Positions 42,703 through 52,005 of a stretch of DNA of 58,852 bases are shown one piece after another. The notes beneath the pieces are model-generated. The model was not told where the DNA came from and searched no databases. It was given only the letters and a program-made list of their open reading frames with translations. The translations under genes and the position numbers were made by a program. Source of the stretch: an uncultured Bacteroidales bacterium (GTDB lineage Bacteria; Bacteroidota; Bacteroidia; Bacteroidales; UBA3663); the NCBI GenBank assembly GCA_905235375.1, contig CAJOLH010000009.1, positions 1-58,852 of the forward strand. Direction: 5' to 3'. Each line of letters opens with the position of its first letter. Positions within the stretch are counted from its first letter, which is position 1.

Positions 42703-44220
42703 ATGCGAATCGCCAGCCTGCTTCTGATGCTGATTTCGATGCCTGTATTGTCCCAGACACTCTCCGAGGGTCTGGAGCAGACGTATGAACTGCAGATGAC
42801 GGCAAGCACGGATCTGACTCCACTTTGGCTCAATGCGAATCGTTATGGACTGAGTTCGCTTCGCTCGACCAATGGTTATATGCGAGGTCGCGTGGAGCGT
42901 CCATTGTGTGTAGATGCAAATAAGAAGTGGGGGATGGGTTATGGCCTTGACCTGGCTGTGCCGCTGCATTTCACCAGCGACTTTATCATCCAGCAGTGCT
43001 ATGCCGAGGTGCGTTACAAGCGCGGCATCCTGACCTTTGGACAAAAGCAGCAGCTCATGCAACTCAAGAACATGGAACTGAGCAGTGGCTCGCAGACTTT
43101 CGGCATCAATGCCCGTCCCATTCCCGAAGTGCGTCTGTCATTTCCTGACTATTGGAACATACCCGGATTGGGTGGATGGCTGGCTATCAAGGGACATCTT
43201 TCATACGGATGGCTGACAGATGGACGCTTTCAGGAGGATTGGGCCGAAGATCAACAGCATTATGCCAAGGATGTGCGCTATCACAGCAAGTCGGGCTATC
43301 TGCGCATCGGTCCTGCCGACGAGGAACATCCGTTCAGTGTGGAACTGGGGCTGGAGATGGCCTGTGAATTTGGTGGCACGCTCCATCTCTCGCCATCGAA
43401 TACCATGAAGGTCGGTAAGGGCTTCAAGGATTACGTGGATGCCTTCTTCGCAACGGGCGATGACGAGGTGGATGAGGTCTATACGAATGTGGGAGGCGAC
43501 CATCTGGGCAGTTGGGTGGCGCGACTGAACTATGTCGATGACGATTGGAGCCTTGCCCTTTATGCCGACCATTATTTCGAGGATCATTCTGCCATGTTCT
43601 TCCTCGATTACGACGGTTATGGCACAGGTTCAGATTGGGATCATCGCAAGAAGAACCGCTACCTGCTCTATCCGCTCAAAGACATCATGCTGGGCGCCGA
43701 ACTGAAACTGAATGAACTGCGTTGGATTGATGCCGTGGTAGTCGAGTTCCTCAATACACGCTATCAAAGCGGGCCTATCTATCACGACCACAATCCCGGC
43801 ATGAGCGACCACATCGGAGGAGGTGACAACTACTACAATCATCGCCTCTATCCCGGCTGGAGTCATTGGGGACAGGTGATGGGCAATCCGCTCTATCGCT
43901 CGCCTATCTACAATACGGATGGTTCACTCTCCGTCAAGGATAATCGTTTTACGGCGTGGCATGTCGGCGTTGCTGGAAGCCCCATCGAGGGTCTGCGCTA
44001 TCGTCTGCTGGCTTCGTGGCAAGAGGGACTGGGCACATACGGTTCACCTTTCCTCGAACCGCAACGCAACCTCAGCCTCCTCGCTGAGGCCACCTATCGT
44101 TTCCAAGAAAATGGACTGCTTCGACGTTTTTCCCTGCGTGCCGCTGTCGGCTACGACCACGGCGAATTGCTTGGCAACAATGTGGGCACCCAGTGGACTA
44201 TTATATATAATATAAGGTAA
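42703..44220 (+). CDS. Wzi-like capsule-assembly outer-membrane protein
   Basis: 505 residues with a signal peptide (MRIASLLLMLISMPVLS). The mature part consists of beta strands with many aromatic residues and contains phrases typical of the Bacteroidetes Wzi family (TPLWLNANRYGLSS, RGRVERPL, DPVPEVRLSFPDYW-like). Wzi in E. coli is a lectin-like barrel that attaches capsule to the surface. No capsule synthesis genes lie nearby except the glycosyltransferase at 34486, so the glycan target is unknown. Confidence 0.8.
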   Translation: MRIASLLLMLISMPVLSQTLSEGLEQTYELQMTASTDLTPLWLNANRYGLSSLRSTNGYMRGRVERPLCVDANKKWGMGYGLDLAVPLHFTSDFIIQQCYAEVRYKRGILTFGQKQQLMQLKNMELSSGSQTFGINARPIPEVRLSFPDYWNIPGLGGWLAIKGHLSYGWLTDGRFQEDWAEDQQHYAKDVRYHSKSGYLRIGPADEEHPFSVELGLEMACEFGGTLHLSPSNTMKVGKGFKDYVDAFFATGDDEVDEVYTNVGGDHLGSWVARLNYVDDDWSLALYADHYFEDHSAMFFLDYDGYGTGSDWDHRKKNRYLLYPLKDIMLGAELKLNELRWIDAVVVEFLNTRYQSGPIYHDHNPGMSDHIGGGDNYYNHRLYPGWSHWGQVMGNPLYRSPIYNTDGSLSVKDNRFTAWHVGVAGSPIEGLRYRLLASWQEGLGTYGSPFLEPQRNLSLLAEATYRFQENGLLRRFSLRAAVGYDHGELLGNNVGTQWTIIYNIR

Positions 44221-44229
44221 TAAACAACA

Positions 44230-44664
44230 ATGAAACGCATCCTTCTCTCTCTCCCGCTGCTCGGGCTGCTAAGCTTCAGCTCGTGCGACCTTGAGATGTC
44301 GGACAATGGTAAGCTCGATGGATATTGGCAGTTGGCTCGCATCGATACAATCGGTGGGGGAGGACGTGATATGGTGACGTCGCGCATCTTCTGGTCGGTG
44401 CAGCTCCATCTGCTGCAACTTTCCGACCACAGCGGAAGGAACAGCACCTACCTGCTGCGTTTCCAGCAGGACGATGCACATTTGCGCGTCTATGAGCCTT
44501 ATCTGTCGGCTCGAGAAGAAGGTGACAAGCCTCTTGACGATGCTGCCGTCTTGCAGCCCTACGGCATTCAGGACTTGGACGAGACATTTGAGATTCTTAG
44601 GCTTGACAAAAGCAAACTTTCCCTTCGTTCCTCTCTGCTTGAAATGACGTTCAATAGGTATTGA
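44230..44664 (+). CDS. Lipocalin-like lipoprotein
   Basis: 144 residues with a lipobox (FSSC, C19). The mature part LDGYWQLARIDT...LHLLQLSDH...YLLRFQQD looks like a small beta-barrel of the lipocalin-like kind often found in Bacteroidetes lipoproteins. Co-directional with the Wzi-like gene, 9 bp apart, so probably the last gene of that operon. Confidence 0.7.
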   Translation: MKRILLSLPLLGLLSFSSCDLEMSDNGKLDGYWQLARIDTIGGGGRDMVTSRIFWSVQLHLLQLSDHSGRNSTYLLRFQQDDAHLRVYEPYLSAREEGDKPLDDAAVLQPYGIQDLDETFEILRLDKSKLSLRSSLLEMTFNRY

Positions 44665-44726
44665 TGATTCTAAGGTATAATTAGGGACATTAATTCGTCT
44701 GTACAAAATGAAGCCTGAGCAACATT
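44665..44726. repeat. Degenerate copy of the palindromic element core
   Basis: A short left arm (ATTCTAAGG, TAATTAGGGA) followed by a core resembling copy 3: TTCGTCTGTACAAAATG versus TTCGCCTGTAGAGAATG, then AACAT. The right arm is missing; the terminator at 44748 takes its place. Confidence 0.5.
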
Positions 44727-44747
44727 CCAAGTGTGCGAATAAAAATA

Positions 44748-44795
44748 GGGGCGTGTCATGAGATGTTTATCATCTGCTGACACGCCCCATTTTAT
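44748..44795. terminator. Bidirectional terminator between the lipoprotein gene and the PUL
   Basis: GGGGCGTGTCA (44748-44758) pairs with TGACACGCCCC (44778-44788), with a small inner hairpin; ATTTTATTT follows. The arm is nearly the same as at 17719. Confidence 0.85.
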
Positions 44796-44810
44796 TTAGG
44801 GTAAACTAAC

Positions 44811-46547
44811 TTATCGACGAATGATGTCTTGATCGAGCTTCTGGTCGCGACGGAATTGCTGAACAGGGATGTTCTTCACCGCATCACTGATGCTGAGTTC
44901 GCTGCGCTGGCGAGCCTTGCGTGTGGCAGCTTCGGCTGCGGCATCGAGCGTGAAGGTTTCATAGCCCTTGACTCCGTACCCACCTACACCAGGTATATAA
45001 TACTTGGTAGCGAAGTAGAAGACACCATTTTCCTCATCGAAATAGCTTGCGCCATACGTGTTTTCAGAACCATAGTAGTCCTGACAATCATCAACAAAGA
45101 CTTCACCATAGTCACCGACATATCCAGTAGTCTGGTCATCGACAAGCAATACTGTGCCGCTGGACGAGAGCGTGAAGCAGAAGTCAACGTCGTAGAGCGC
45201 ATGGGTAATCTTGTAGCGAGTATGATTAGCATCGCTTTGGAAGATTTCGAGGCCTGGATCGTCACCTTCAAAGAAGTTCTGATAGAGGAATGTTCCGCTG
45301 CCAATCTTGTTCCACTTCTCACCACCACCAGCGGTGAACGAGAAGGTGACGTAGGTGGCATTCACTTCAGCACCCTCTTCGTCATAGCCGACAAGCACGA
45401 GGTCATAACGGCCGGAATTCTCGTAAGCGAAAGGAACATAAACCGAACTGCCGTCAACATCGACTGATTCCACTGCACCGCTCAGAATATCATCTTCAAC
45501 AGTGTAGAGAGCTTCACCATCGGGAATGACTGCCACCTTGGCAGAAGCAATGTCTGCACCAAGGGTAACGTCGGCTTTCACTGAACTGCCGTCCGAAGTG
45601 GTAAGCATACCACCATAAACGATATCGAGATCATAGTCCTTAGGCTCGTAACCTGGGAAGATGATGGTGATGATGTCCTCATTCTGGCTCTTGTTCCAAC
45701 CGCCTATTCCATCCATATAGAAGTATGGAGCAACTTGTACGTAAGCGATTGAACCGTCTTCCTGGTATTCAACTCTGTTATGCGTCCACATGCTTTGATC
45801 CTTGGCAGAGTTGAAATAGCCTGGGAATACGATGTCGATGACAGCATCGTAGTAGTCATAATAGGTCATTGCGCAGTCCTCGTAGAAGACGACATCACGC
45901 TCAAGAACCTGATTCAATAGGGTTTCGCCAGCCTTGTAGATGCGGAACTGGAAATAATCTGCGCCATCCACATAGTTGCCTTTGTCGCCGAAGGGATCTA
46001 CAACACGGAAAGTCTGTGGATCGTTGTCGTTCTGCTGGATTTCCTTCTTGTAAGAGGCACCGCTCCACCATGTCTCGCTGAATGTGCCTGTGCCAAGTGA
46101 AGTCCAAGGGGCAGGAATACCGACTTTTACAGTGAGGTTGGAGATGCCATAGGCAGTGGTGTAGGCAGGGTCGGCAATCGAAAGAAGGATTGTCGAGTAG
46201 TTGTCGTAACCGACTTTCTCGAAATCGTAGGTCAGATCGATGTTAGCCTCGTTCTTGCCGGCATCAAAATTGACGGTCGATGGCCCCGTGAAGTTGCCCT
46301 TCTCATCGGTCACAGTGATGGGCACACTGGCAGCACCATCCGTCTTGATGCGATAGATGGGAATCGATACCTTGCTCTCATTGGCTTTGGCATTGTAGCT
46401 TGTAGCCGTCTCGGTCGAGAAATAGACCTGATCACCGCTTTCGGGAGAGGCGGGCTCATATTCGTGGCTGTCGTCCGAGCAGGAAGCTGTGCTTATTGCC
46501 ATGACTACAGCCAATGCAACTGAAGCATATTTGAATAACTTTTTCAT
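44811..46547 (-). CDS. Surface lipoprotein in SusE/F position of the PUL
   Basis: 578 residues with a lipobox (STASC, C23). The start of the mature protein (DQVYFSTETATSYNAKANESKVSIPIYRIKT...) looks like a Calx-beta or Ig-like domain; the rest is rich in Asp, Tyr and Gly with two internally similar parts (LGTGTFSETWW near 150 and IGSGTFLYQNFFEG near 415, each followed by a motif on the periphery). It lies 19 bp downstream of susD, where PULs encode extra glycan-binding lipoproteins. I infer a surface glycan-binding role; it is not recognisable as SusE or SusF by sequence. Confidence 0.75.
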   Translation of the reverse strand: MKKLFKYASVALAVVMAISTASCSDDSHEYEPASPESGDQVYFSTETATSYNAKANESKVSIPIYRIKTDGAASVPITVTDEKGNFTGPSTVNFDAGKNEANIDLTYDFEKVGYDNYSTILLSIADPAYTTAYGISNLTVKVGIPAPWTSLGTGTFSETWWSGASYKKEIQQNDNDPQTFRVVDPFGDKGNYVDGADYFQFRIYKAGETLLNQVLERDVVFYEDCAMTYYDYYDAVIDIVFPGYFNSAKDQSMWTHNRVEYQEDGSIAYVQVAPYFYMDGIGGWNKSQNEDIITIIFPGYEPKDYDLDIVYGGMLTTSDGSSVKADVTLGADIASAKVAVIPDGEALYTVEDDILSGAVESVDVDGSSVYVPFAYENSGRYDLVLVGYDEEGAEVNATYVTFSFTAGGGEKWNKIGSGTFLYQNFFEGDDPGLEIFQSDANHTRYKITHALYDVDFCFTLSSSGTVLLVDDQTTGYVGDYGEVFVDDCQDYYGSENTYGASYFDEENGVFYFATKYYIPGVGGYGVKGYETFTLDAAAEAATRKARQRSELSISDAVKNIPVQQFRRDQKLDQDIIRR

Positions 46548-46566
46548 AATCTTTTAGTTTATTAAA

Positions 46567-48312
46567 TTACCAGCTTCCTTCCCACTCCTTTGAATCGCCT
46601 GTTGGAGGCACTGGAGTAGGATTGTTGGTGCAGTCGAAATTGTAGTTGGTCTCGGTCTGAACAATGCAGAGGTTCATCCAGTCGGGGTGAATGGTGCCTT
46701 CGGCATGGTTGTAGTCGCCTACATTGAAGCGAGCGGTCTCAGCATGGCTGGTGCCGGCATAGCTGCGGATGATACCCTTGTCCAGGCGCTTGATGTCGAG
46801 GGTCGAGATACCTTCGCCCCAGAACTCGACACGGCGCTGCCACCATACCTCGTTGATGAAGGCTGGGGTCTGGGTATTGCCGTAAGCTTCGTTGTGGCGG
46901 CCATAGTTGTAGAGGGGGTCACGGTTGGTGCGAACCCAGTTGGTGAGCGCATCGATGCCAGCCTGCTCGTTCTGACGGCCCAATGCCTCAATCTCGATGA
47001 GCTGCATCTCCTCAACACGCATGAAGGGCACTGATACGCAGAAACCGATGTACTGGTTGTAGTGACCATCGACGCCACCAGTGACGCGGAACTTGAGCGA
47101 CAATCCACCTACATTGCCGTAATCGCTGGCTACAATACCCGAATTGCGAACCCACGACGGATAGTCGGAGTAAGCCGAGAGAGCAGCATCGATGGCAGCG
47201 GCCGACTCTGGAGTGAGGTTGCCATTGCTGTCGGTTTCCTGCAGGTCGTCGATGGTGTAGTCAACATAGCAGTTGCGACGGATGTCCGATAGAGGGATAG
47301 ACTCATAGAGGTGACGGTCGATGATGAAGATCTGGCCATAGTTGGAGGCATAGCCGCAACCAGAACTTACTGGATCGATCTCAAGGCAGCGGAGCGAGCC
47401 CCAGTTGGAATCGGCATCGTTATAGGTGATGTTGTCATCGCTGGGAAGATACTGGCAACCGAACATCCAGGCACTGGTAGGTGTGTTGAAGCCATTGTCG
47501 CGGCTGGTGTATTCGGCAGGAGTGAGGGCTGTGTAACCCTGCTGCGCTTTCTGAGCGTAGGCGATGGCATTGGCCCAGTCACCCATGATAAGGTAAGCGC
47601 GAGCCTTGAGGCCGTAAGCCACCGTGATGTCCGGGACATAGACGCTGGTGCGCTTGAAGTTCGATTGGGTGAAGTAGCTCTCTGCCATGTCGAGGTCGTG
47701 GATGATGAGCTCCCAAATTTCGGCATTGCTCTTGCGTGGGTTGTGGGCAAGATCTTCAATCTGGATTTTCTCGTCAACGTATGGCACAGTGGGGGCATCC
47801 TTGTCCTGAAGATAGGTGCGTGGTGCGAACATCTGGGCGAGATCCTCATAGAAGAAGGCACGCATGGTGTAGGCAATGCCAAGACCTGAATACATTTCGG
47901 GAGAAGGCTCTGCACCAGCTACAGAAATGACGTTGTTACAGCTCTTGATCCAACCGTAATAGTAGGTCCAGGGAATCTGTGTATAACCTGTGCTCGGACC
48001 ACCATATTGACCCTGATACCAGTTGGAAAACCAGTTGAGGTAAGGCTCGGCAGTATCGCAGCCCATCACATCACGCTGGAGCATAAAGCTCGGGTAGCCG
48101 CAGTCGTAGGGATAGGTTTTGTCTGTTCCGCCATAGACGAACTGACCGCAGAGAGAACTGGTAATCGAAGAGACAAAGTTGTCGAATGCGCCGGGAGCAG
48201 CAGCTGCCTGATCGATAGTGACGGTGTCTGTTTGTGGGTCAATCTCCTGAATGCAACTTGTGGCAAATACAGCAAAGACTGCAACAGGGATATATTTGAA
48301 AACATTCTTCAT
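46567..48312 (-). CDS. SusD/RagB-type glycan-binding lipoprotein
   Basis: 581 residues with a lipobox (ATSC, C20). Typical SusD features: an alpha-helical TPR core (MRAFFYEDLAQMFAP, IWELIIHDLDMAESYF, AYGLKARAYLIMGDWANAIAYAQKA), with the C-terminal block RRVEFWGEGISTLDIKRL. It forms the lid of the SusC transporter and delivers oligosaccharides to it. 22 bp downstream of susC. Confidence 0.93.
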   Translation of the reverse strand: MKNVFKYIPVAVFAVFATSCIQEIDPQTDTVTIDQAAAAPGAFDNFVSSITSSLCGQFVYGGTDKTYPYDCGYPSFMLQRDVMGCDTAEPYLNWFSNWYQGQYGGPSTGYTQIPWTYYYGWIKSCNNVISVAGAEPSPEMYSGLGIAYTMRAFFYEDLAQMFAPRTYLQDKDAPTVPYVDEKIQIEDLAHNPRKSNAEIWELIIHDLDMAESYFTQSNFKRTSVYVPDITVAYGLKARAYLIMGDWANAIAYAQKAQQGYTALTPAEYTSRDNGFNTPTSAWMFGCQYLPSDDNITYNDADSNWGSLRCLEIDPVSSGCGYASNYGQIFIIDRHLYESIPLSDIRRNCYVDYTIDDLQETDSNGNLTPESAAAIDAALSAYSDYPSWVRNSGIVASDYGNVGGLSLKFRVTGGVDGHYNQYIGFCVSVPFMRVEEMQLIEIEALGRQNEQAGIDALTNWVRTNRDPLYNYGRHNEAYGNTQTPAFINEVWWQRRVEFWGEGISTLDIKRLDKGIIRSYAGTSHAETARFNVGDYNHAEGTIHPDWMNLCIVQTETNYNFDCTNNPTPVPPTGDSKEWEGSW

Positions 48313-48334
48313 AACTATATTCTCCTTGTATCAT

Positions 48335-51300
48335 TTAGAATGTAACCTGAATGCCACCCATTACGGTACGTACTGGAGCGTAAGCAGCAATGGAGGTGTT
48401 CTCTTTGTAAGAATAGCGTGGGTCGAGACCCTTGCGCTTTGACCAGAAGTAGAGGTTCTCGCCTGAGCAATAGAGGCGGAGCTGGCTGAGACCAAGGTTG
48501 GTGAGCCACTTCTTGGGGAATGTATAGCCTACAGTGAACGACTGGAAGTTCAGATAGCTGGCATCGGTGAGGAAACGGTCGGAGCCGTAGCCTGCATTGG
48601 TGTCGCCATACATGAAGCGTGGCAGGTCGCTGTTGGGGTTGTCCTTCGACCATGAATCCAGGATGTCCTTGTGGAAGGTGTAGCCGTTGGCAGAGCCTGT
48701 GGTAGGCATCATAAGGGTGCGATAGCCGGAGTCGTAAATCTTGCCGCCAAGCTGATAGTCGAACGAAAGTTGAACATCGAAGCCATAGGCAGAGAACGTA
48801 GTATTGAAGCCACCGGTCAACTTAGGCAGGATACTGCCGCTGGCATAGCGTGAAGCGTAGCCGATTTCAGTGGTGGTGCCGGACTTCTTTTCGGCTGCCT
48901 TGTTGATATCGTTAGCCGCATCAGGATCAACATTCCCATCTTCATCGAGAGGGCTGAGATCGGCATCGTAGTAGTAGAGCGCCTGACCTTTTTCGTTGAC
49001 ACCTGCATAAGCGTATGTCATATAATTGTAGAGACCCTCGCCTTCTTCATACCAGATGCTGCTCTCATAGAATCCGCCCTTGTCGGCAATCTTCGACTCG
49101 GGGAGCTTGATGATCTTGGTGGAGTTGAATGCCATGTTGAGGCCAACGTTCCAAGTGAAGCCGTTGTAGCGGATGACGTCACCATTGAGTACCAGCTCAA
49201 AGCCCTTGTTGCTGATGTCACCTATGTTGCCATAGTAACCGCGTGAGCCAGCAGACTCAGGCACTGAGAGCCAGAACAAAAGGTCGGTGGTCTTCTTGTA
49301 GTAGTATTCTACGGTACCAGTGAGACGGCCTTTCCAGAAGCTGAAGTCGAAACCAGTGTTGAAGTTGGTTGTGGTCTCCCATGTGATGTCTTCGTTACCG
49401 ATGCGGTAGAACGATGGAGACATCTGGGTGGCAGATGCAGGAGAAAGGCTGTAGAGGTCAACATAGGCCCAGTTGCCGATGTTGTCATTACCCTGCTGTC
49501 CAATCGAAACCTTGAACTTGAGCATATCAACCCAGGTGGTGGCATCCATGAATGCCTCCTTCGAGATCATCCATGCACCACCTATCGACCAGAAGTCACC
49601 CCAACGGTTCTCCTTGGCAAAACGGCTGGAGGCATCGCGACGATAGGATCCACTGATGAAGTACTTCTCATCGTAGTTGTAGTTGGCCGAACCGAACCAT
49701 CCTTCGATGTTGTACTCGCGGGTATATGACTTCGACTGATACTGCTGGTTGGCAGCAGCATTGATTTCCTGAATGTCGGGAGAGAAAAGACCCTGAGCAG
49801 CGGCGAAGAGGTAAGTGGTCTTCGAATCGCTCCACTCGTGACCCAACTTCACATCGACATTATGCTTCTCGGCAAAGGTGTCGTAGTAGTTGAGGGTCTG
49901 AATGTAGTTCTGACGCATGATTTGGGTGTCCGACTTGTCAATCTGTCCGTTGACACCAACCTTCGGGCCATAGAGGGCATTTTCATAGTCGTGACCCTTC
50001 GAGTCGTACCAGTTTATGGAGTTGGTCGAATTGAAGCGGAGGAAGCTGGTGAAATCAATGTCGGCAGTGATGGTGCCGAAGAAATTGTTGGTGCGGCTGA
50101 TGACCGAGTTGTAGCGGTTGCTGCCGAGTGGGTTACCCGTCTGGAGGAATGCACGGCTCAGGCCGGGATAGTTGGTCGATGACACACCGTAGTCATACTG
50201 AGGATTGCCATTTGCATCGGTGCGGATGGTAGGAACGCCATTCTGAATGGTGCGCACGTAGATAGGATAAATAGGAGCAATCATCGAAGTGTAGTAAGTC
50301 ATGTTGGTCGAACCGTAGGAATCGGTCGTGAGGTTGGGGTTCGATGTCGTACGCGAGTTGACAAAACTCATGTTGGCACCGAGCTTGAGCCACTTCTTGG
50401 CCTGATAATCTCCCTTGAAACGGGTGTTGAAACGCTTGTATCCAGAATACTCTACTACACCATCCTCCTTCAAGAAGCCGGAACTCAGATAGAAGCTGCT
50501 GCGATCGTTGCCTGCAGTGGCAGAGATATTGTATTCCTGACGCATACCAGTGTTGTAGGCTTCGTCGGCCCAGTCGTCACCCTGCAGATAGTAGGTCTCG
50601 CCATTGGGAGCTACATACGAGCGGCCATAGGTGGCATTGGGATTGAGCTTGCCGTTGGTTCCGATGAGGAGCTCGCCAGTGGGTACGGTGTAAACGTTGT
50701 AGCCGAGGTGGCTCAACATAAGGCGGTTCGCAGCAATGTTGGCATTGACCTCGTTATAGCCGTTGTTGAGGTAATAGTTGTTCAGCTGAGAGTAGTAAAC
50801 CTCATAGAACTGGGCAGGATCGGTGATCTTGTCATACTCCTGGATGGCACGGGTGTTGGCACCCCAACGCATATCCACGGTAATCTTTGCATCCTGCGTC
50901 TTGCCGCGCTTGGTGGTGATGAGGATGACACCGGCAGCACCACGTGCACCGTAAAGGGCAGCCGACGAAGCATCCTTCAGGACAGTGATGTTCTCGATGT
51001 CCTGCTGGGGAATGTTACTGAGGTTGCCGTCATAAGGAGCACCATCGACGATGATGAGTGGGTCGGTCTCAGCATAAAGTGAAGCGATACCACGGATGTT
51101 GATCTTACCCTGCGATGAACCAGGGGCACCGCTGGTGCCACGGATCTGAAGGCCAGGTACAGTGCCAGCAAGAGCGCTCGAGACATTGGTGGTGATGTGG
51201 TCGCTGATTTGCTTGCTGTCGATGACGGCTGCAGAACCGGTAAACGCTGATTTCTTCTGAGTACCGAAAGCGACTACCATCACTTCGTCAAGCACCTCGT

Positions 51301-51598
51301 TGTTGGCGGAGAGAACCACACGTACCTTGTTGGACTTGCCTATGGTAACTTGCTGTGACTCCAAACCTACAAAAGAGACGTTGAGCGTCTTGGTGTCGGT
51401 TGGAACTTTGAGTGAGAAGTTTCCATCAATGTCAGTCACGGTGCCGATGCTTGTGCCTGGCACGATAACTGTTGCACCAATGATGGCTTCTCCGTCTTCT
51501 TCTGAGATGACGCTACCCGTAACGGTCTTGGTGGTTTGCGCCATCAACATTGACAAGCTCAGGACGAGCATGGCAATGATAGATAAGAGTTTTCTCAT
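48335..51598 (-). CDS. SusC/RagA-type TonB-dependent outer-membrane transporter
   Basis: 1087 residues from the ATG at 51598 (signal peptide MRKLLSIIAMLVLSLSMLMAQ). An N-terminal carboxypeptidase-regulatory-like domain (TVTGSVISEEDGEAIIGATV, about 25-105), TonB box region (DEVMVVAFGTQKKSAFTGSA), plug domain (about 125-235) and a 22-strand barrel ending FTVGYTFPKKW...MGGIQVTF. It imports large oligosaccharides, powered by TonB. First gene of a susC / susD / lipoprotein operon with its own promoter at 51736-51766. Confidence 0.95.
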   Translation of the reverse strand: MRKLLSIIAMLVLSLSMLMAQTTKTVTGSVISEEDGEAIIGATVIVPGTSIGTVTDIDGNFSLKVPTDTKTLNVSFVGLESQQVTIGKSNKVRVVLSANNEVLDEVMVVAFGTQKKSAFTGSAAVIDSKQISDHITTNVSSALAGTVPGLQIRGTSGAPGSSQGKINIRGIASLYAETDPLIIVDGAPYDGNLSNIPQQDIENITVLKDASSAALYGARGAAGVILITTKRGKTQDAKITVDMRWGANTRAIQEYDKITDPAQFYEVYYSQLNNYYLNNGYNEVNANIAANRLMLSHLGYNVYTVPTGELLIGTNGKLNPNATYGRSYVAPNGETYYLQGDDWADEAYNTGMRQEYNISATAGNDRSSFYLSSGFLKEDGVVEYSGYKRFNTRFKGDYQAKKWLKLGANMSFVNSRTTSNPNLTTDSYGSTNMTYYTSMIAPIYPIYVRTIQNGVPTIRTDANGNPQYDYGVSSTNYPGLSRAFLQTGNPLGSNRYNSVISRTNNFFGTITADIDFTSFLRFNSTNSINWYDSKGHDYENALYGPKVGVNGQIDKSDTQIMRQNYIQTLNYYDTFAEKHNVDVKLGHEWSDSKTTYLFAAAQGLFSPDIQEINAAANQQYQSKSYTREYNIEGWFGSANYNYDEKYFISGSYRRDASSRFAKENRWGDFWSIGGAWMISKEAFMDATTWVDMLKFKVSIGQQGNDNIGNWAYVDLYSLSPASATQMSPSFYRIGNEDITWETTTNFNTGFDFSFWKGRLTGTVEYYYKKTTDLLFWLSVPESAGSRGYYGNIGDISNKGFELVLNGDVIRYNGFTWNVGLNMAFNSTKIIKLPESKIADKGGFYESSIWYEEGEGLYNYMTYAYAGVNEKGQALYYYDADLSPLDEDGNVDPDAANDINKAAEKKSGTTTEIGYASRYASGSILPKLTGGFNTTFSAYGFDVQLSFDYQLGGKIYDSGYRTLMMPTTGSANGYTFHKDILDSWSKDNPNSDLPRFMYGDTNAGYGSDRFLTDASYLNFQSFTVGYTFPKKWLTNLGLSQLRLYCSGENLYFWSKRKGLDPRYSYKENTSIAAYAPVRTVMGGIQVTF

Positions 51599-51735
51599 AA
51601 TTGATACATTAATAATATTTATTGAACACTTATATGATTGTTTCGACAAGAAATCACTTGTTGTGCCGCTTCGTCATCTCAGCAGAAAAGAAACCTTTGG
51701 GGTAGTCTGATGCCTACTGACTCGAATTTGGGGTG

Positions 51736-51766
51736 CAAAGATATGTATAAAAACAATAGCAACAAA
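51736..51766 (-). promoter_or_regulatory. Promoter of the susC operon
   Basis: TATCTTTG at 51736-51743 and TTTG at 51763-51766 on the minus strand, 19 bp apart; start expected near 51729. Confidence 0.75.
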
Positions 51767-51931
51767 GAAAATAATGAAAAAAATGATTTTTTTTGTCAAA
51801 AAATGCAAAATAACGCCTTTTTGTGTCCGTTTTGCTTTCCTATTTTGTGTTTTTCAGAACAAAATTCTTGCATTGTTGATGTCCTTGATGCGTTATTGAA
51901 TCGATTTTCCCCACTTTCCAAACGTAAATAA

Positions 51932-51960
51932 TAAGGGCTCTATGGGAAATAGAGTCCTTA
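51932..51960 (-). terminator. Terminator after the acetylesterase gene
   Basis: TAAGGGCTCTAT (51932-51943) pairs with ATAGAGTCCTTA (51949-51960), 5-nt loop; on the minus strand it is followed by TTATTT. It separates the esterase transcript from susC. Confidence 0.75.
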
Positions 51961-52005
51961 ATTGTAATATTGTGTGAATAAAAATGCAGGAATAATCCCT
52001 AAAGC

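Larger units (their letters stand above)
51599..52005. other. Gap between the acetylesterase gene and susC
   Basis: No gene. It contains the susC promoter (51736-51766), a leader of about 130 nt with a 7-codon ORF starting MTKRHN, a terminator (51932-51960) and AT-rich DNA with no other recognisable element. Confidence 0.6.
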
